Below are positions 43,938-55,220 of a stretch of 64,000 nucleotides of DNA, piece after piece. The stretch is from Toxonevra muliebris (taxonomy: Eukaryota > Arthropoda > Insecta > Diptera > Pallopteridae): assembly GCA_963691655.1 (NCBI GenBank), contig CAVNUY010000006.1, positions 186,001-250,000 of the forward strand. The letters are read 5' to 3'. Each line of letters begins with the position of its first letter. The first letter of the stretch is position 1. The notes beneath the pieces are model-generated. The model made no database searches. It saw nothing but the letters and a program-made list of their open reading frames with translations, and was not told the origin of the DNA. The translations under genes were made by a program, and so were the position numbers.

Positions 43938-44386
43938 AACCAACTAAGTAAGTAAGGATGCGAAACTCCGAAAAGAGTGATTTTAAAGGATGTTTTACAA
44001 TAGGTTTGGGGTTTTGTATGGAAAAAGCATTCAACTTGCTTATAAAAGATTTTCAGATACCTATACCTATGTTTTTTTTATAACTAAATCAAAACTCAAC
44101 CCTAGCCCCCAAAGTGACCATTTGGCACTTTTTTTTACGAATTTTCAAATTCACCTGTTAGGATTTTCCAGATAGCGGATATTTTCCCGATTTTATTAAA
44201 AACACAAAAAATCGAGTTATATTTGAACTAGTAAATTAACTTTTGTCGGGTACAATCAAGTTCACCTTTGACATATGTCGTCAAAAAATTGCAAGAAAAA
44301 ACAAAGCAGAAGTTGAAAAAATTGTCTTATCGTGGAAATTTGTAATCTTTATTTTCTGTCTGTCAATTACAGTATATGTATATGTA

Positions 44387-44622
44387 CAGGTTTCCCATGT
44401 ACAACACAGTACTCGTAGAGCACGACCCAACACGATTTGTTAATAGCAGAAATCCCCATATAACACGATGCCACTATAATACGATTTCGTATATAACACG
44501 GCAAATTTCTAAATTCTTGGAGCCTAACTCCGCTTTTTATACTGCTTGTTCCGTATAACATGAATTCGCACAGCACGGTGTTTTTTTGGAACCTAACTAT
44601 CGTGTTATACGGGGGACACCTG
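44387..44622. mobile_element. Pogo/Tigger-like MITE inside foldback copy 2
   Basis: The ends CAGGTTTCCCATGTACAACA and the complement of CAGGTGTCCCCCGTATAACA, flanked by TA, match the copy at 23959-24582; the interior is 388 bases shorter. It sits at the same place in the foldback. Confidence 0.8.
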
Positions 44623-45209
44623 TATTACATATTGATATAAATCAACAATTTTGACGCAATCGATTAAGTATGGAGAAAATGTTAAAAGTTAGTAGTTACT
44701 TCTTAATTGGTAAGTTTTATTAATTTAAGTCAATTTTTTCAACGTATGCTTTGTTTTTTGCAATTTCTTGGCGACATTTGTGAAAGGTGAACTTGATTGT
44801 GCTCGACATGGGTTCACTAAAAGTTAATTTACTATATTTTGCATAAACTAAATTGAATTACCTAAAATCCTACGTACTTTAATTTTAAAAAAATTACCGC
44901 TATCTTGAAAATCCTAACGGGTGAATTTAAAAATTCATAAAAAAAAGTGCCAAATGGTCATTTTAGGCGCTAGGGGTGGATTTCGGTTCAGTTTTATCAA
45001 AAAAAAAACTGTGTACGCCATTCGCTTAAGCGGCCTATTTTACATAAGAATAGATATCTGAAATTCTTTTATGTGCGGTTTTCGGAGTAGCGCATCAAAA
45101 TTTTCGCAAATTTAAATTTTTTTTCATTTCAATTGGTTTTTAGCACCCTATTTTCATATTCTGCTGTCACAATAAAGATCTGAAATACTTTAGCAAAATA
45201 AGCCATCTA

Positions 45210-45851
45210 ATAAGTGCAGTATAAATGTATGACGGTCTGGCTGGACCGTGGTGGTAGCAATGTGACAAACAAAAGTGATGCCAACAGAAGGGTTAAAGTA
45301 GATGGGAATTACAAGACAATTACTTTCACTGAATTGTATTATTTTTTTATAAATTTATTCCAAATTTGGCTGTTCATATTTTAGACTACTTATAACAGAC
45401 AATAACAAACAATAAACTTCGAATTAAAAATGAGCTGGTACAGTCTTCTTAACACCGTTTTTCTAACTCCATGTTCTGTTATAGTGAAAACCTGATGCCA
45501 AAATGGTCTTCAGATCCAAGCTCAATGTCGACGAATTACTCTAGAATACATGTAAAATCGCCAATCTGATGGAAAAACTCAATTTTGTTGCACAGTGTAA
45601 TTATATGGATTACATGCTCAATAGCAAGTCGTTATTTTATAATTACAATTTGAATAAAGAAAAATGATTTTGGATGAAATTTTTAATTATTTCTTGTGTT
45701 GGGTTCAATCTTCTCTACTTATATTGGTGTCAAATAAACTTTAAAGCAAGCCAAACGTTTTAAATTACTTGTGGATTAACAAATTAATAATTTTATTCAA
45801 CTGACCGTTAGAACTTTACAAATAAAACGAAATTGATAAAAATTCAAATAC
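45210..45851. other. Intronic stretch next to PIP4K exon
   Basis: It includes an inverted, decayed CCACGGTCTGGCCAGAC motif at about 45232-45258 and a TTAACCCTTCTGTTGGC stretch on the minus strand near 45296-45280. Otherwise AT-rich. Confidence 0.5.
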
Positions 45852-45916
45852 CTGTTTCTTAACGCCGTATTGAGTTAATACATCAATAATAGCAATAAAA
45901 TATATTTCTCGTCTCT
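45852..45916 (-). CDS. PIP4K: PIP4K exon
   Basis: This 65-bp exon encodes RREIYFIAIIDVLTQYGVKK plus Q, the conserved C-lobe helix before the activation loop (vertebrate YFMAIIDILTHYDAKKK). The acceptor is TTTTTTTCAG and the donor CAG/GTATTTG. The alternative acceptor two bases downstream would break the frame. Its first two bases complete a split glutamate codon from the previous exon, and it ends in phase 0. Confidence 0.94.
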
Positions 45917-45967
45917 CTGAAAAAAATGTAGTGTAACAAATTACGATTTTAAGAGTTTTTAAGTCAC

Positions 45968-46062
45968 CTTCAATACTCGGAATGGCATAAATATCGACTT
46001 CGTAAACAACTTCTTTATACTGTGCTCCTCTAGGTGAATCAGGTGGTGTGTTGTAGGTCCAT
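45968..46062 (-). CDS. PIP4K: PIP4K exon
   Basis: This 95-bp exon encodes WTYNTPPDSPRGAQYKEVVY followed by EVDIYAIPSIE. The NTPPDSPR segment is the conserved end of the variable insert of PIP4Ks, and VDIYAI holds the aspartate that binds magnesium in this kinase fold. Splice sites: acceptor ATCTTTAG, donor GAAG/GTGACTT. It is separated by only 51 bases from the next exon, giving a very small intron. Confidence 0.94.
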
Positions 46063-47334
46063 CTAAAGATTAATTTGAAATGTTAATATAATACTTAAAG
46101 TGGTGAATCGAGAAATATTCAATGAAAGAGCTGAGATTCGAAAAATGTCTTTCTAAATTTTTTTTGTTATTCTAGAGGCAAGCTTGCCATATTTAAAAAA
46201 ACTACTATTTTGGCCTTTTTAATTATCTTAATCCTTCAATATCCTATATAAGCTACTAATATTTGAAATCGTAAACCTGAATTACAGATCGTCGGCTGAG
46301 AACTAAATTCTCGTATACGCCATTTTTTTCGAGTTAAGAATGACATTTTGGGTATCAAAACCTAAATTTTCAGAATCTTCAAGCCCTTTTCTTCTATATA
46401 TTTTCGTTCCCGCGATAATGAGTGTGCACTTTGCCGTACACACCACCAAAACGGAGATTAATCGTGTTGTTCGTATGCGGCAAATTTTCAATACTAAATT
46501 AAGTTTTTTTTTTCGACGAAAGTTGTTTTACTCTACGTGCACGTAAGCTAAAAAATATGCTTAACAACTGACGAAATACATGCAATTTGCAGAACATTTT
46601 TTTTAAACACGCTCTGTATTGATGAAAAAATCCTTTTTAATCAATATAACACAACTGGATCTCCTGTAGGACTAAAACGGTGGAAAAATACCAAACATTT
46701 CATTGAAATTGAAAGGGTTTTAGAAGTACAGAACCAGATTAAGAGTTTTCCTATATCGACTCTCACTATTGTCGAGCTTCATCAGGGCGGAAGTATTTGA
46801 AAATTTTATAATGATCAATTTAACTTCAACTTCTTTTATTTTTAAAGCCAAGAATAGATCAATATGACCGGTGTATGCAATATAAGGTAACAAAAAATCT
46901 AACAACTAAAATATAAAATATATATAAAATATAAAAACGCAGAACTGAAAAACAAGGTTAAAAAGTAGACAGCAACATTTATATTTCATAATAAAAAAAA
47001 TTCACTTACTGTTGTTTATGGTATGAGGTAAAGACTGGGCGTGGTGAGAATGATATAATTAATTAAGGGTTATGATTATTTGGAAAAATGTCGACAGCAT
47101 TGTTAAAATTTTTGACCGAAAATAAAACTAAGGCATGTATACGAAAAAAACTAGTCGACATTAACTTGTTATACAAATTCACACATCAATTGAATGGTTA
47201 TAATAGTAACTTTAAGAAAAATAAAAACTTTATTTATTTGGTTGGTGCGTATGCGAAAGATCACAACTTTGACTTAACTGCAGCCATTAAACGTTGCACA
47301 TCACTTCGGGACGTTTGAGATGACACAGTAGTCC
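46063..47334. other. PIP4K intronic stretch
   Basis: The ORF 47088-47318 on the plus strand (76 codons) and the minus ORF 46303-46491 are not recognised. Otherwise AT-rich. Confidence 0.4.
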
Positions 47335-48260
47335 ACTTTTTCTGCAGCTATTTCTCATTTTTGACCACTTGCTTCGTTTTTATCAATTTTTTTTTCATTA
47401 TAGCCCAATATTTTTCTATCGGCCGCACTTCTGGGCAATTTGGGCCCCTTTCTCTTTATACCACGTCATTGCCGTAATGGCAAGTTGCTAAATCTGGCCA
47501 GAAGAGGACAGGAGCCTTGTGAAGACATACCATTGGCAGTAGACATTTTTGTACGCCCTCTTCTACATAAATTTTTTGGTTGATGGTTCCAGTAGTGACA
47601 AAAACTGCACTCTTTATGCCGTATTGGCAAATTGCGTGCCAAACCAAATATTTCTTCACAAGCTGCGCAACATCGCCTCTCTTTTTTGAAGTGTAAAGTA
47701 GTTGACCAGGAAGCTAATAAACGTCAGCTTTGACATACGTTTCGTCGTCCATGATCATGCAATCAAAATTATGTACAATTTTGTGGTACAGCTTTCGTAC
47801 GCGAGTTTTTTTGCTGTTACATTTTTTTTTGTCATTCCGGTTCGGGGCAAGCGGAACTTTATACATCTTAAATCCTTTTATTCTGCGTACTTTTTGAACA
47901 TATCCGGGTGACATATGGACTTTTTTAGCAACATCTCTGATGGAAAGGCCTGGATTTCTTGGAAACAAGTTTTTCACTTTCTTTGCTTTTTCCTCCGAGA
48001 TGAACCCTTTCTTTCGCCCACTTCCAGTTAGTCGTCCACTAAAGTTTTTAAGTACTAAAGTTACCGTAGATTTTGGAATTTTTAAACTTTTAGCAATGTC
48101 TTTATGTGACATATGTGGAAAATTTTGATTTTTGCGCACACTTATATCGCGCGTGCTCGATTTCGATGAACTCATTTTGCGTAATGTAAAAAAATTAGAA
48201 AAAATAATGATGCAGAAATGTAAGCCGGAAAATTCTCTACGAATTAATAACAGTAACATT
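47335..48260 (-). pseudogene. Tc1/mariner-superfamily transposase (possibly DD41D, rosa-like), copy 1
   Basis: The minus strand has a paired-like DNA-binding region (MSHKDIAKSLKIPKSTVTLV, GRKKGFISEEKAKKVKNLF), and then MIMDDETYVKAD with the first aspartate. After a break it has VKKYLVWHAICQYGIKSAVF and PVLFWPDLATCHYGNDVV with the second aspartate, then in another frame PNCPEVRPIEKYWAIMKKKL. It is the best-kept of three related copies here, broken by one stop or frameshift near 47700 and a shift near 47450. The DD41D assignment is from motif memory and should be checked. Confidence 0.82.
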
Positions 48261-48329
48261 TGCTGTAACTGTCATATTTGAATTAATACAACATGTTTAC
48301 TGCGACCAGTTTTTTCGTATACATAAGTA

Positions 48330-49491
48330 TTAGGAGTATGAATGTATAAACTTGTATTTTTTTCGTAATTTGGACATTTATTGTGAAAAAGTGATTATAA
48401 ATTTATTCTTTAAAGTATTGTCCACCGTTAGCCATAACCTTTTCAGATTTTTCTGGTCATCGATCGGAATAAGTGGTAATCAGAAGGAGCAATGTCTGGA
48501 GAATGCGGCGGGTTGGGCAGCACTTCCCATTTCAGCGTTTCCAAGTATGTTTTTACTTGCCTTGCAACATGCGGCCGAGCATTGTCGTGCTGAAGAATAA
48601 CTTTTTCGTGTCTATTCTCATATTCAGGCCTCTCATCCATTAATGCTCGGCTCAAACGCATCAATTGTAGTCGGTAGCGGTCGCCAGTAATCGTTTCATT
48701 CGGTTTCAACAGCTCATAATACACGACACCTTTCATATCCCACCAAATACACAGCATGAGCTTGGATCCATGGATGTTCGGCTTTGACATGCATCAACAT
48801 CAAGTTGATGAATGTCCGGGCGGTTCCCATGATTTTTAACGCTTTGGGTTATCGTAACGTATCCACTTTTCATCGCCAGTCACAATACGATGCAGAAAAC
48901 CCTTTCTTTTCTGTCGTTCAATCAGCAGTTCACTTGTGAAAAATCGTCGTTCGACGTCTCTCGGCTTGAATTCGTACGGCACCCAATTTCCTTGCTTTTG
49001 AATCATTTCCAATGCTTTTAATCGTTTAGAAATGGTTGATTGATCAACTCCTAAAGATTCTGCAAGTTCTTGTTGCGTTTGACATGAATCTTCTTCGAGT
49101 AATGCCTTCAATTCTTCATCTTCGAACTTTTTCGGGCCGCCTGAACGTTCCCTGTCTTCAACATCAAAATCACAACTTTTGAAACGGGCATACCACACCT
49201 GACACATTCTAACGTCTATAGCACAGTCAGGATAAGCTTCAGTGAGTAAACGATGTGCTTCAGTTGCATTTTTCTTTAAATGGAAGAAGCAAATTAAAAC
49301 TTCCCGCAAATGTTGTTTTATTGGCACGAAATTCGACATTTTCAGCTACACTTTTGTAAAATTATGAAAATTATTTGACAGATCAATTCTTATAGTATTT
49401 TTGGCGCTCTTCGAGATAGAATAGCTGTCAATGTCGAAAAAATTGCGCGTATGATAGATATGAAGTTAGACACAATTACAAGTTTATCCAA
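48330..49491 (-). mobile_element. Mariner, mauritiana-type, copy B
   Basis: TA-flanked ends TTAGGAGTATGAATGTATAA and the complement of TTGGATAAACTTGTAATTGT. The minus-strand N-terminal ORF (49339-48836) reads MSNFVPIKQHLREVLICFFH, VWYARFKSCDFDVEDRERSG, LGVDQSTISKRLKALEMIQK and IVTGDEKWIRYDNPKR before a TAA. The C-terminal ORF (48790-48443) keeps HDNARPH and PSDYHLF, so all three aspartates are present. A deletion of about 125 bases removes the sequence after FRSMT. The internal stop after NPKR is shared with copy A. Confidence 0.9.
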
Positions 49492-49493
49492 TA

Positions 49494-50939
49494 CCTTAAA
49501 AAACAAAAAAAAATCACTCAAACATTTTCAGAACCTGTCCACTCCGAGATCCTAGAAGTAGATTTTATCCATAGTGCTTTTGACAGATATTTCAAAACAA
49601 TGGAAATACATAGCATACTTTTACTGCTTGAATTTTTAAAAAATTTCGTGTCAATAAGCATCAAATTAAAAACTTTATAAATTAAACAAGGAGATTTTAA
49701 GAATTTCTCTAAAACTGCATCTTAATGAAATTTGAGTGTGGATCCGTTTGTAAAATTTAAATTTTTTTAGAATACAATAAAGATCTGTTTGTAATTAAAT
49801 TTAAGACCTCAGTTCTAGAAATACCATACCAGTTTCCCAATATACTTTTTGAACTCCCAAATATATTTTCCTTAAAGCTTTGACCAAAGATCTTAATAAT
49901 ATAGAGATGTCTCACTTCATGCATTTATTTGTCCGCATAAAAATTTATAGTAATTCAGAAAGAGAAAATATTATTTGAAAAGCAAAACCAAGAGAGTTAA
50001 AAATAAAGTAAGACACCAAAGAGTAAGTTTTTTTGTTTGTTGTTGCTTTGCAAAATATCAACTACACAAATTTCAAATTTGTCAAAGTACAGGCAAAGAA
50101 ATTTTTTGAAATATCGTGAAATTGTGGTGTCTACTCGTTTATGCTGACGAAATATCAAAGCACGTTTTGAACGCAGATGCACTGATTACTGTGGAATTGC
50201 CATTATTTTATATTGAACTTACAAAAAACTTATGACAAAAAAGTTTTGATTTGAAACAAATCTTTTTACATTTATATGCTCTCAGACCATTCTATTGTAG
50301 CATCAACATTGTTGTTTAACATTCAAACTTAAAAGTTGGTGGCTGTGACAAAATTTCCAGTTTCTAACTCAAAAATTTCTCTTTTGACGTCAATCTGAAT
50401 TTTACCATCAGGACTCACAAAGTTAGTTAAAATAATATGTAGATAAATTTTTATTTATTCCACGAATGCACCCAAGAGGTCAAAATATTTTCAATTGTTT
50501 GGGCCTTGATCACAAGTTATCACACTTACATTTCTGTTGCAATCTGTGTGTTATTTGAATGAATCTATAACATCGACTGAAATATTATAACTCAAATTCC
50601 TCCTAATTACAATTTCGTCAAACATTAAAACATCCTTTCAGTAGAACTCATTTTCTTTATTACAGGTGCAGGAATTTCCGGTTGCGAGTTTTTTAATTCA
50701 TTCCATCCATGTTTTACCAGAGGTGTATGAAAATTCAGTAGACAAGATACGCGAGAAGAGCGAGCAGGCTTAGATCATATTTCACCTAAATGAATAATTA
50801 TTTTTATTTTTCTTTCTATTAAATAAATGCCGTTAATTCGTATTTTTCTTATTTTAACCTCGTTATATCGAAAACCGCTGTAATTCCTAAAAAACTGATG
50901 GTTTCTTGCGATTACGAATTATAGGAATTCAAAAAAAAA
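49494..50939. other. PIP4K intronic stretch
   Basis: AT-rich; no gene or repeat recognised with confidence. Confidence 0.45.
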
Positions 50940-51106
50940 AGGTTGACTTGTTCTTAATGACGCCGTAACCAAACTAAATGACACATAGCAATAAAAATTC
51001 ACAGAATAGTGGTTGACAGTTGTGCCAACCTGGGAAGAAATATTTTGAAATATTCTCAGAGGGAAAATTTAAAATGAGAATTTCCGGGTACTTATTTGAC
51101 AGAATG
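50940..51106 (+). repeat. Solo terminal arm of the long-TIR mariner
   Basis: It matches the right arm of the element at 29744-30422 (GGTTGACTTGTTCTTAATGA through TTATTTGACAGAATG) and is followed by TA. No partner arm or transposase sequence lies to its left. Confidence 0.88.
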
Positions 51107-53279
51107 TATTACGAAAAATAAATTAGTTGAGGCAGATATTTAATAGATGCTTTATGTGAATAATCTTTTTTAATTTTAGTATTTTTGAATATATTTTATT
51201 GCCTTTGCTAAGTTTTCGAAAAAAAAAATTAACTAGTTAAATCATCCAATTTGATGGGTTATTTTTTTTCTGTTTTACTTTCATTCATTATTATATAATT
51301 CATATAACCCATTTATGTCTATATTTTGTTATGAAAAATAAATCTTAAAATCGTTAATAAAATATTTTATGTAATTAAATTATTATTAAACCCAGAAATA
51401 CTACCCGTCTACTTCGACGTAGAATCGTAGAATAATTACTATGTCCACATGACCGCTTATTTTTTTCTTCTTCTTCCGAAAAATTCCATATAATCTACTT
51501 TACAGTTGCCACAAATGCATATTTTGCATAACATTACCGTTCATACACACATTTGTCGCTGTTTGCACAAAGAAACCAGAAAATATTTATTTTCAAATAC
51601 ACAAAATTTCATTGCTTATGCAATTTGTGTGTAGGTACTTCGTTTGTAATCGTGAGTATTTACGAGTACACACAATTTTACGATGATTTGTTTCACTTTT
51701 TTGCAGTGTCGGGATTTCGTCAACAACAGCAAAGAAAAAAATGTTCTCTTTTGTTTTGCTTTCATATGTTGTATTGTATTGTATTCATATGTTACTCTTA
51801 TATGGAATTAATATAAATCGGAATAGAAATTTTTATGCGGACAAGCAAATGTATGAGAGTGAGCCATCTTTATATTATTAAGATCTTGGCTTTGACTGTA
51901 TATCGGAGGAAAAAAATTACATAGTCTCTTTATAATTTTCTTAATGAAAAAGATAAAGCTATGATATATTAGATAAAGCTTATTATATAATTGTACTTAC
52001 AGTAACAGTGCTTATCGCAGGAACTAAATTTCTACTTTGAATACTTCTTACTTTTTACATACAAAAAGTAATGAAAAAAAGGTCTGCTTCCATAAAATAA
52101 ATTTCAAGAATGCGCCATTTTGTCAAATTTTTATTTTTTTATTTTAGTTCCTGCGATAAATACACTCATACTAGTTGTAACTTCTTTTTTTACATCAGTG
52201 GATAATCCAAAACATATCCCACCAGTAAGATTCGTTTTTTTGAAGAGGGCAACTGTTACACCAATTTTAGTTTCCTTAAAATTATAATTTTTTTATTACT
52301 TTTGTATATTGTTAAAGTAATAAAATATATCTACAAAGTTTAAAAACTATTGCTCATTATTTCATTTAAAAAACAAATCCTAAAAATGCGTCAAATTCAA
52401 GGGCGCTAGACCAGAAGGTTCCCTTAAAATAAATTTTTTATGTATCTACTTAATTCACTAATATTATTTTAAAGAAAGTTGTCTTTTTTGTGTTTGTTTA
52501 ACTTTATGTTTTTAGCTTTTATATTTACAACCCTAAAATTAAATGAAGAAATTATTATTATCAATACAATTAAAAGATTTTTATATTATCCTGTTTTACC
52601 GTTTGTGCATTATTTTGCCGTATGTGTATAGAACGCCTGGAAAAAACGTGCAAAATGGTGTATACGGCAAATCATTTTTTTTTTAAATCGAAAAATAATT
52701 GTGATAACATTGAGTCCGAAGTCTGGAAAACATCTATTTTAGATCAACTATGAGATATAAAGTAGAGGTGAAAAAATTCTATCGTCTAGTTCAGTCAAAA
52801 ATTAACTTCAAGCTTTAAATTCAATTTACTCGAACATTGAAATTTCAATGAAAATCAATTTTCAGGTGACGAGATATGATTCCAAATATTTTCACTGAAT
52901 AGAGATATTGAAAGAAACTACCACTACTGTTTCATATACTTATTCGTTGTTGTGTTTTTCTCATTGTTACTATTCTGCATAACAGTTCGTTATTTGAAAG
53001 TCTAGTACATGAGAGTGTGTGTGTGTTTGTGAGAAAATGATTCTAGGTATTAAATTTTCTGAACAGGCCTCATTCGATCAGTTTATGATAGTTTTTTGGA
53101 GAATATGAAAATTAAGTCTACACTATAATTTTCAAAGTAATGACTTAAGTTCATGATTCGTTATTTGGGGAATGGGGATGGAGCGACTCCTAGCTAAGAG
53201 GTAAGAGGATAATATAGATAACAAACCAATTTCTGAAATTTTCTCAAAATTGTCTCATTGTACTTTATTGTAGAGGAGT
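51107..53279. other. PIP4K intronic stretch
   Basis: AT-rich. A half-site of the 25649 hairpin occurs near 52854, and 53085-53170 resembles 7205-7300. No gene seen. Confidence 0.45.
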
Positions 53280-53841
53280 GTACCCGGGTATGTGACAGCA
53301 CCATTTTTTACATCATGCAATATCAATATTGCAGATCTGACTACTGTCAAATTTTTCGTTTCAGATGAGCCAATTTTTGTGGTAAAACCGGAGTGAATAG
53401 ACTTATTACTTGTATCAGTTGCAAACATTGTTTATGAATATTGATCCCGAAAACTTTTTTTGATTTTTTTCAAAGTAGTATATTTTCAAGTGAATTAATT
53501 AAAAATGGTTAGTGTAAAGCATTTAGTGTTGTACGTATATTTTGCAATCCAATTTTGGATTAGGCCAATATATGGTTGGGAACAATTTCTTATTTTTTTT
53601 TTTTTGTTATTCTCAAGAAGGCATTATTTTCCAGGTGAGACACAGCATATCACCAGGTATGAGACACCACTTAACTACTGTTTTGATCCATTTTGTTTGT
53701 ATTTTTAGCCATGACAACCCCCAAAAAGCCACTGAAGGCCTACAAAATAAATAAATTTATATTTATAAATTATTTTTGGGGTTTTTACTTAATATTTCCC
53801 AATTTTTAATGGATTTTTGTAGATGTCTCATATCCGAGTAC
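53280..53841. mobile_element. Candidate MITE (562 bp)
   Basis: GTACCCGGGTATGTGACA at the left end and the complement of GTACTCGGATATGAGACA at the right end are 18-bp inverted repeats (15 matches). An internal GGTATGAGACACC at about 53657 resembles them. The 67-codon ORF inside is probably accidental. Target site not clear. Confidence 0.55.
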
Positions 53842-54428
53842 AAATTTCTTTTCGGCAAAAATACAAATCCTTAGAAAATTGATCATACAATCTTGCGTGG
53901 CAATGGAATCACTATACTTTTTTCGGATAAAAATTGCGTCTTTTTCTGAGAGAATAAATAAATGAGATTTTTTTAATTTTGTTTTTATTTATGTTGTATG
54001 TCAATGTTGCCCCTCTAACAAGAGAAAAAACCATTCTGAAGTTGACAGAATTTGAATAGAATCTATTGTAGCTTCGTTGAGGCGGCAACCAACTTTTGAA
54101 ATTTTTTACCACACAAGTTTATAAAATTCTATGTGTTGTTGTAGTTGAGGTTGGCTGCATTGTGTTTTGTTTATATTGGAGGCAGGCCCGTACACAGGAA
54201 GAGCAGGGGCTTTTAGGGCGTTAAATTTGAATTTAACCTCTTTTTCACTTTAAATTTATGTGGCGATATATTTTTCGCACTCTATTTAGTAATTTTGTTT
54301 TAATAAAAATAAACAGAAAACACGTTTTGGAATTATCGACAATTATCGAGCAAATTTCTATACCTCCTCATGTACCAAATTGCTTAGAGTTGTTTTGACT
54401 CTTGAATTCCCTATCCTTAGAAACCTAC
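53842..54428. other. PIP4K intronic stretch
   Basis: No feature recognised. Confidence 0.4.
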
Positions 54429-54580
54429 CGTTCACCACTATCACATTCCTCACTCTCGCTATTCTCACTACGACCAGTAGCTTGTGAATTTTCTCCTTGA
54501 AGTGCTTCTTCCTCAGCTCGTACGCAATCATGTATACCAACTAAAAGTGAATAATCCATTATGTGCAATTTGGTGAGAAG
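54429..54580 (-). CDS. PIP4K: PIP4K exon with catalytic loop
   Basis: This 152-bp exon encodes LLTKLHIMDYSLLVGIHD, the family's catalytic-loop motif with the essential aspartate in MDYSLL, then the acidic variable insert (RAEEEALQGENSQATGRSEN, SESEECDSGE). Acceptor TATCATCAG, donor CG/GTAGGTTT. It ends with two bases of an arginine codon completed by the exon at 46062. Confidence 0.95.
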
Positions 54581-54655
54581 CTGATGATAAAAATAAATGG
54601 AAGAGATACATAATCACAATACTGTTCATAACACTTATAAATTTTTATTACTTAC

Positions 54656-54824
54656 ATCGACATCGCTGTTGAGTGTATCTAACAGTTTCTTTTTGGCCTC
54701 CTCGCCAATCTCAATTTTAACCTTCTGCTTTATAAAATCGTTGTCTTTATATGTGGGCAAATGTTTTTCCAATTCTTTTTCAGATGCTTCACGATCAACG
54801 GTACTTCCTTTCAAATCAAATTTT
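54656..54824 (-). CDS. PIP4K: PIP4K exon with DLKGS motif
   Basis: This 169-bp exon encodes [20 protein letters not shown] and continues through [19 protein letters not shown] to [15 protein letters not shown] is a hallmark of phosphatidylinositol phosphate kinases and LPTxKDNDF of the PIP4K group. Acceptor TTACTGTAG, donor GAT/GTAAGTAA. It is separated by 75 bases from the next exon. Confidence 0.95.
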
Positions 54825-55220
54825 CTACAGTAAATTAAAAAATAATAATAATTGAAATTGCTGAAGTATTTCTAAGTACTATATATTGTAAAGTAACTAC
54901 TTCATCAAAATTTACTTCGATTACGTAATTCTATATCACACAAACAATGTTTTTAATAATGTATTTATAAAATATTTAAATGGAAATAAAAGTTTACTTA
55001 TTATTTAAAGGGCTATTTTTATTTTAACCGTAGCCTCATTCTACGATGACAGAAACCAAATTTAATGAATTTAACTTATTTTATACTATAAAGTTCTTCG
55101 AGTTTAGCGTCATAATGTCAAAATTTCAAAATAAATTCGAAATATATGAGGTAGTAGTCTTTATTTATAAAATAAATTCACAATATAAATTATGTTTTAT
55201 TTTGCTACGAACTGTAAAAA
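54825..55220. other. PIP4K intronic stretch
   Basis: AT-rich, no feature recognised. Confidence 0.4.

Larger units (their letters stand above)
42363..43955 (+). mobile_element. RTE-clade LINE, 5'-truncated and internally deleted
   Basis: It is flanked by an 8-bp target repeat GGATGCGA (42355-42362, 43956-43963) and ends in TAAGTAAGTAA, a short-repeat tail of the kind RTE elements have. It starts in the linker between endonuclease and RT. Confidence 0.9.
42274..45209. mobile_element. Foldback element, copy 2, with nested RTE LINE and pogo-like MITE
   Basis: Its outer ends TAGATGGCTTATTTT and inverted arms (left 42274-42362 plus 43956-44315; right about 44755-45209) match copy 1 at 23393-25246, including GAAAACTGGATGCG and TTTTAAAGGATGTTT landmarks. 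An RTE LINE is inserted in the left arm. The centre holds the same pogo-like MITE as copy 1. Flanks ATGTACAG and ATAAGTGCAG are only loosely alike. Without the LINE it would be about 1.34 kb. Confidence 0.85.
28451..45851 (-). other. PIP4K: PIP4K intron of 17.4 kb, filled with transposons
   Basis: The donor at the right end reads GTATTTG and the acceptor at the left end TTTTTTTAG, and the flanking exons join in phase 0 (KKQ then AAK). All elements between 28496 and 45209 therefore lie inside the gene. Confidence 0.9.

Noticed and set aside
46303..46491. Additional PIP4K exon
   Set aside because: No family motif, and the exons on each side already join in frame.
47088..47318. Small host gene
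   Set aside because: No motif, intronic, and of a length expected by chance in AT-rich sequence.
53505..53708. Small secreted or membrane protein
   Set aside because: Hydrophobic start, but it lies within a candidate MITE in an intron, on the strand opposite to the gene, with no other support.
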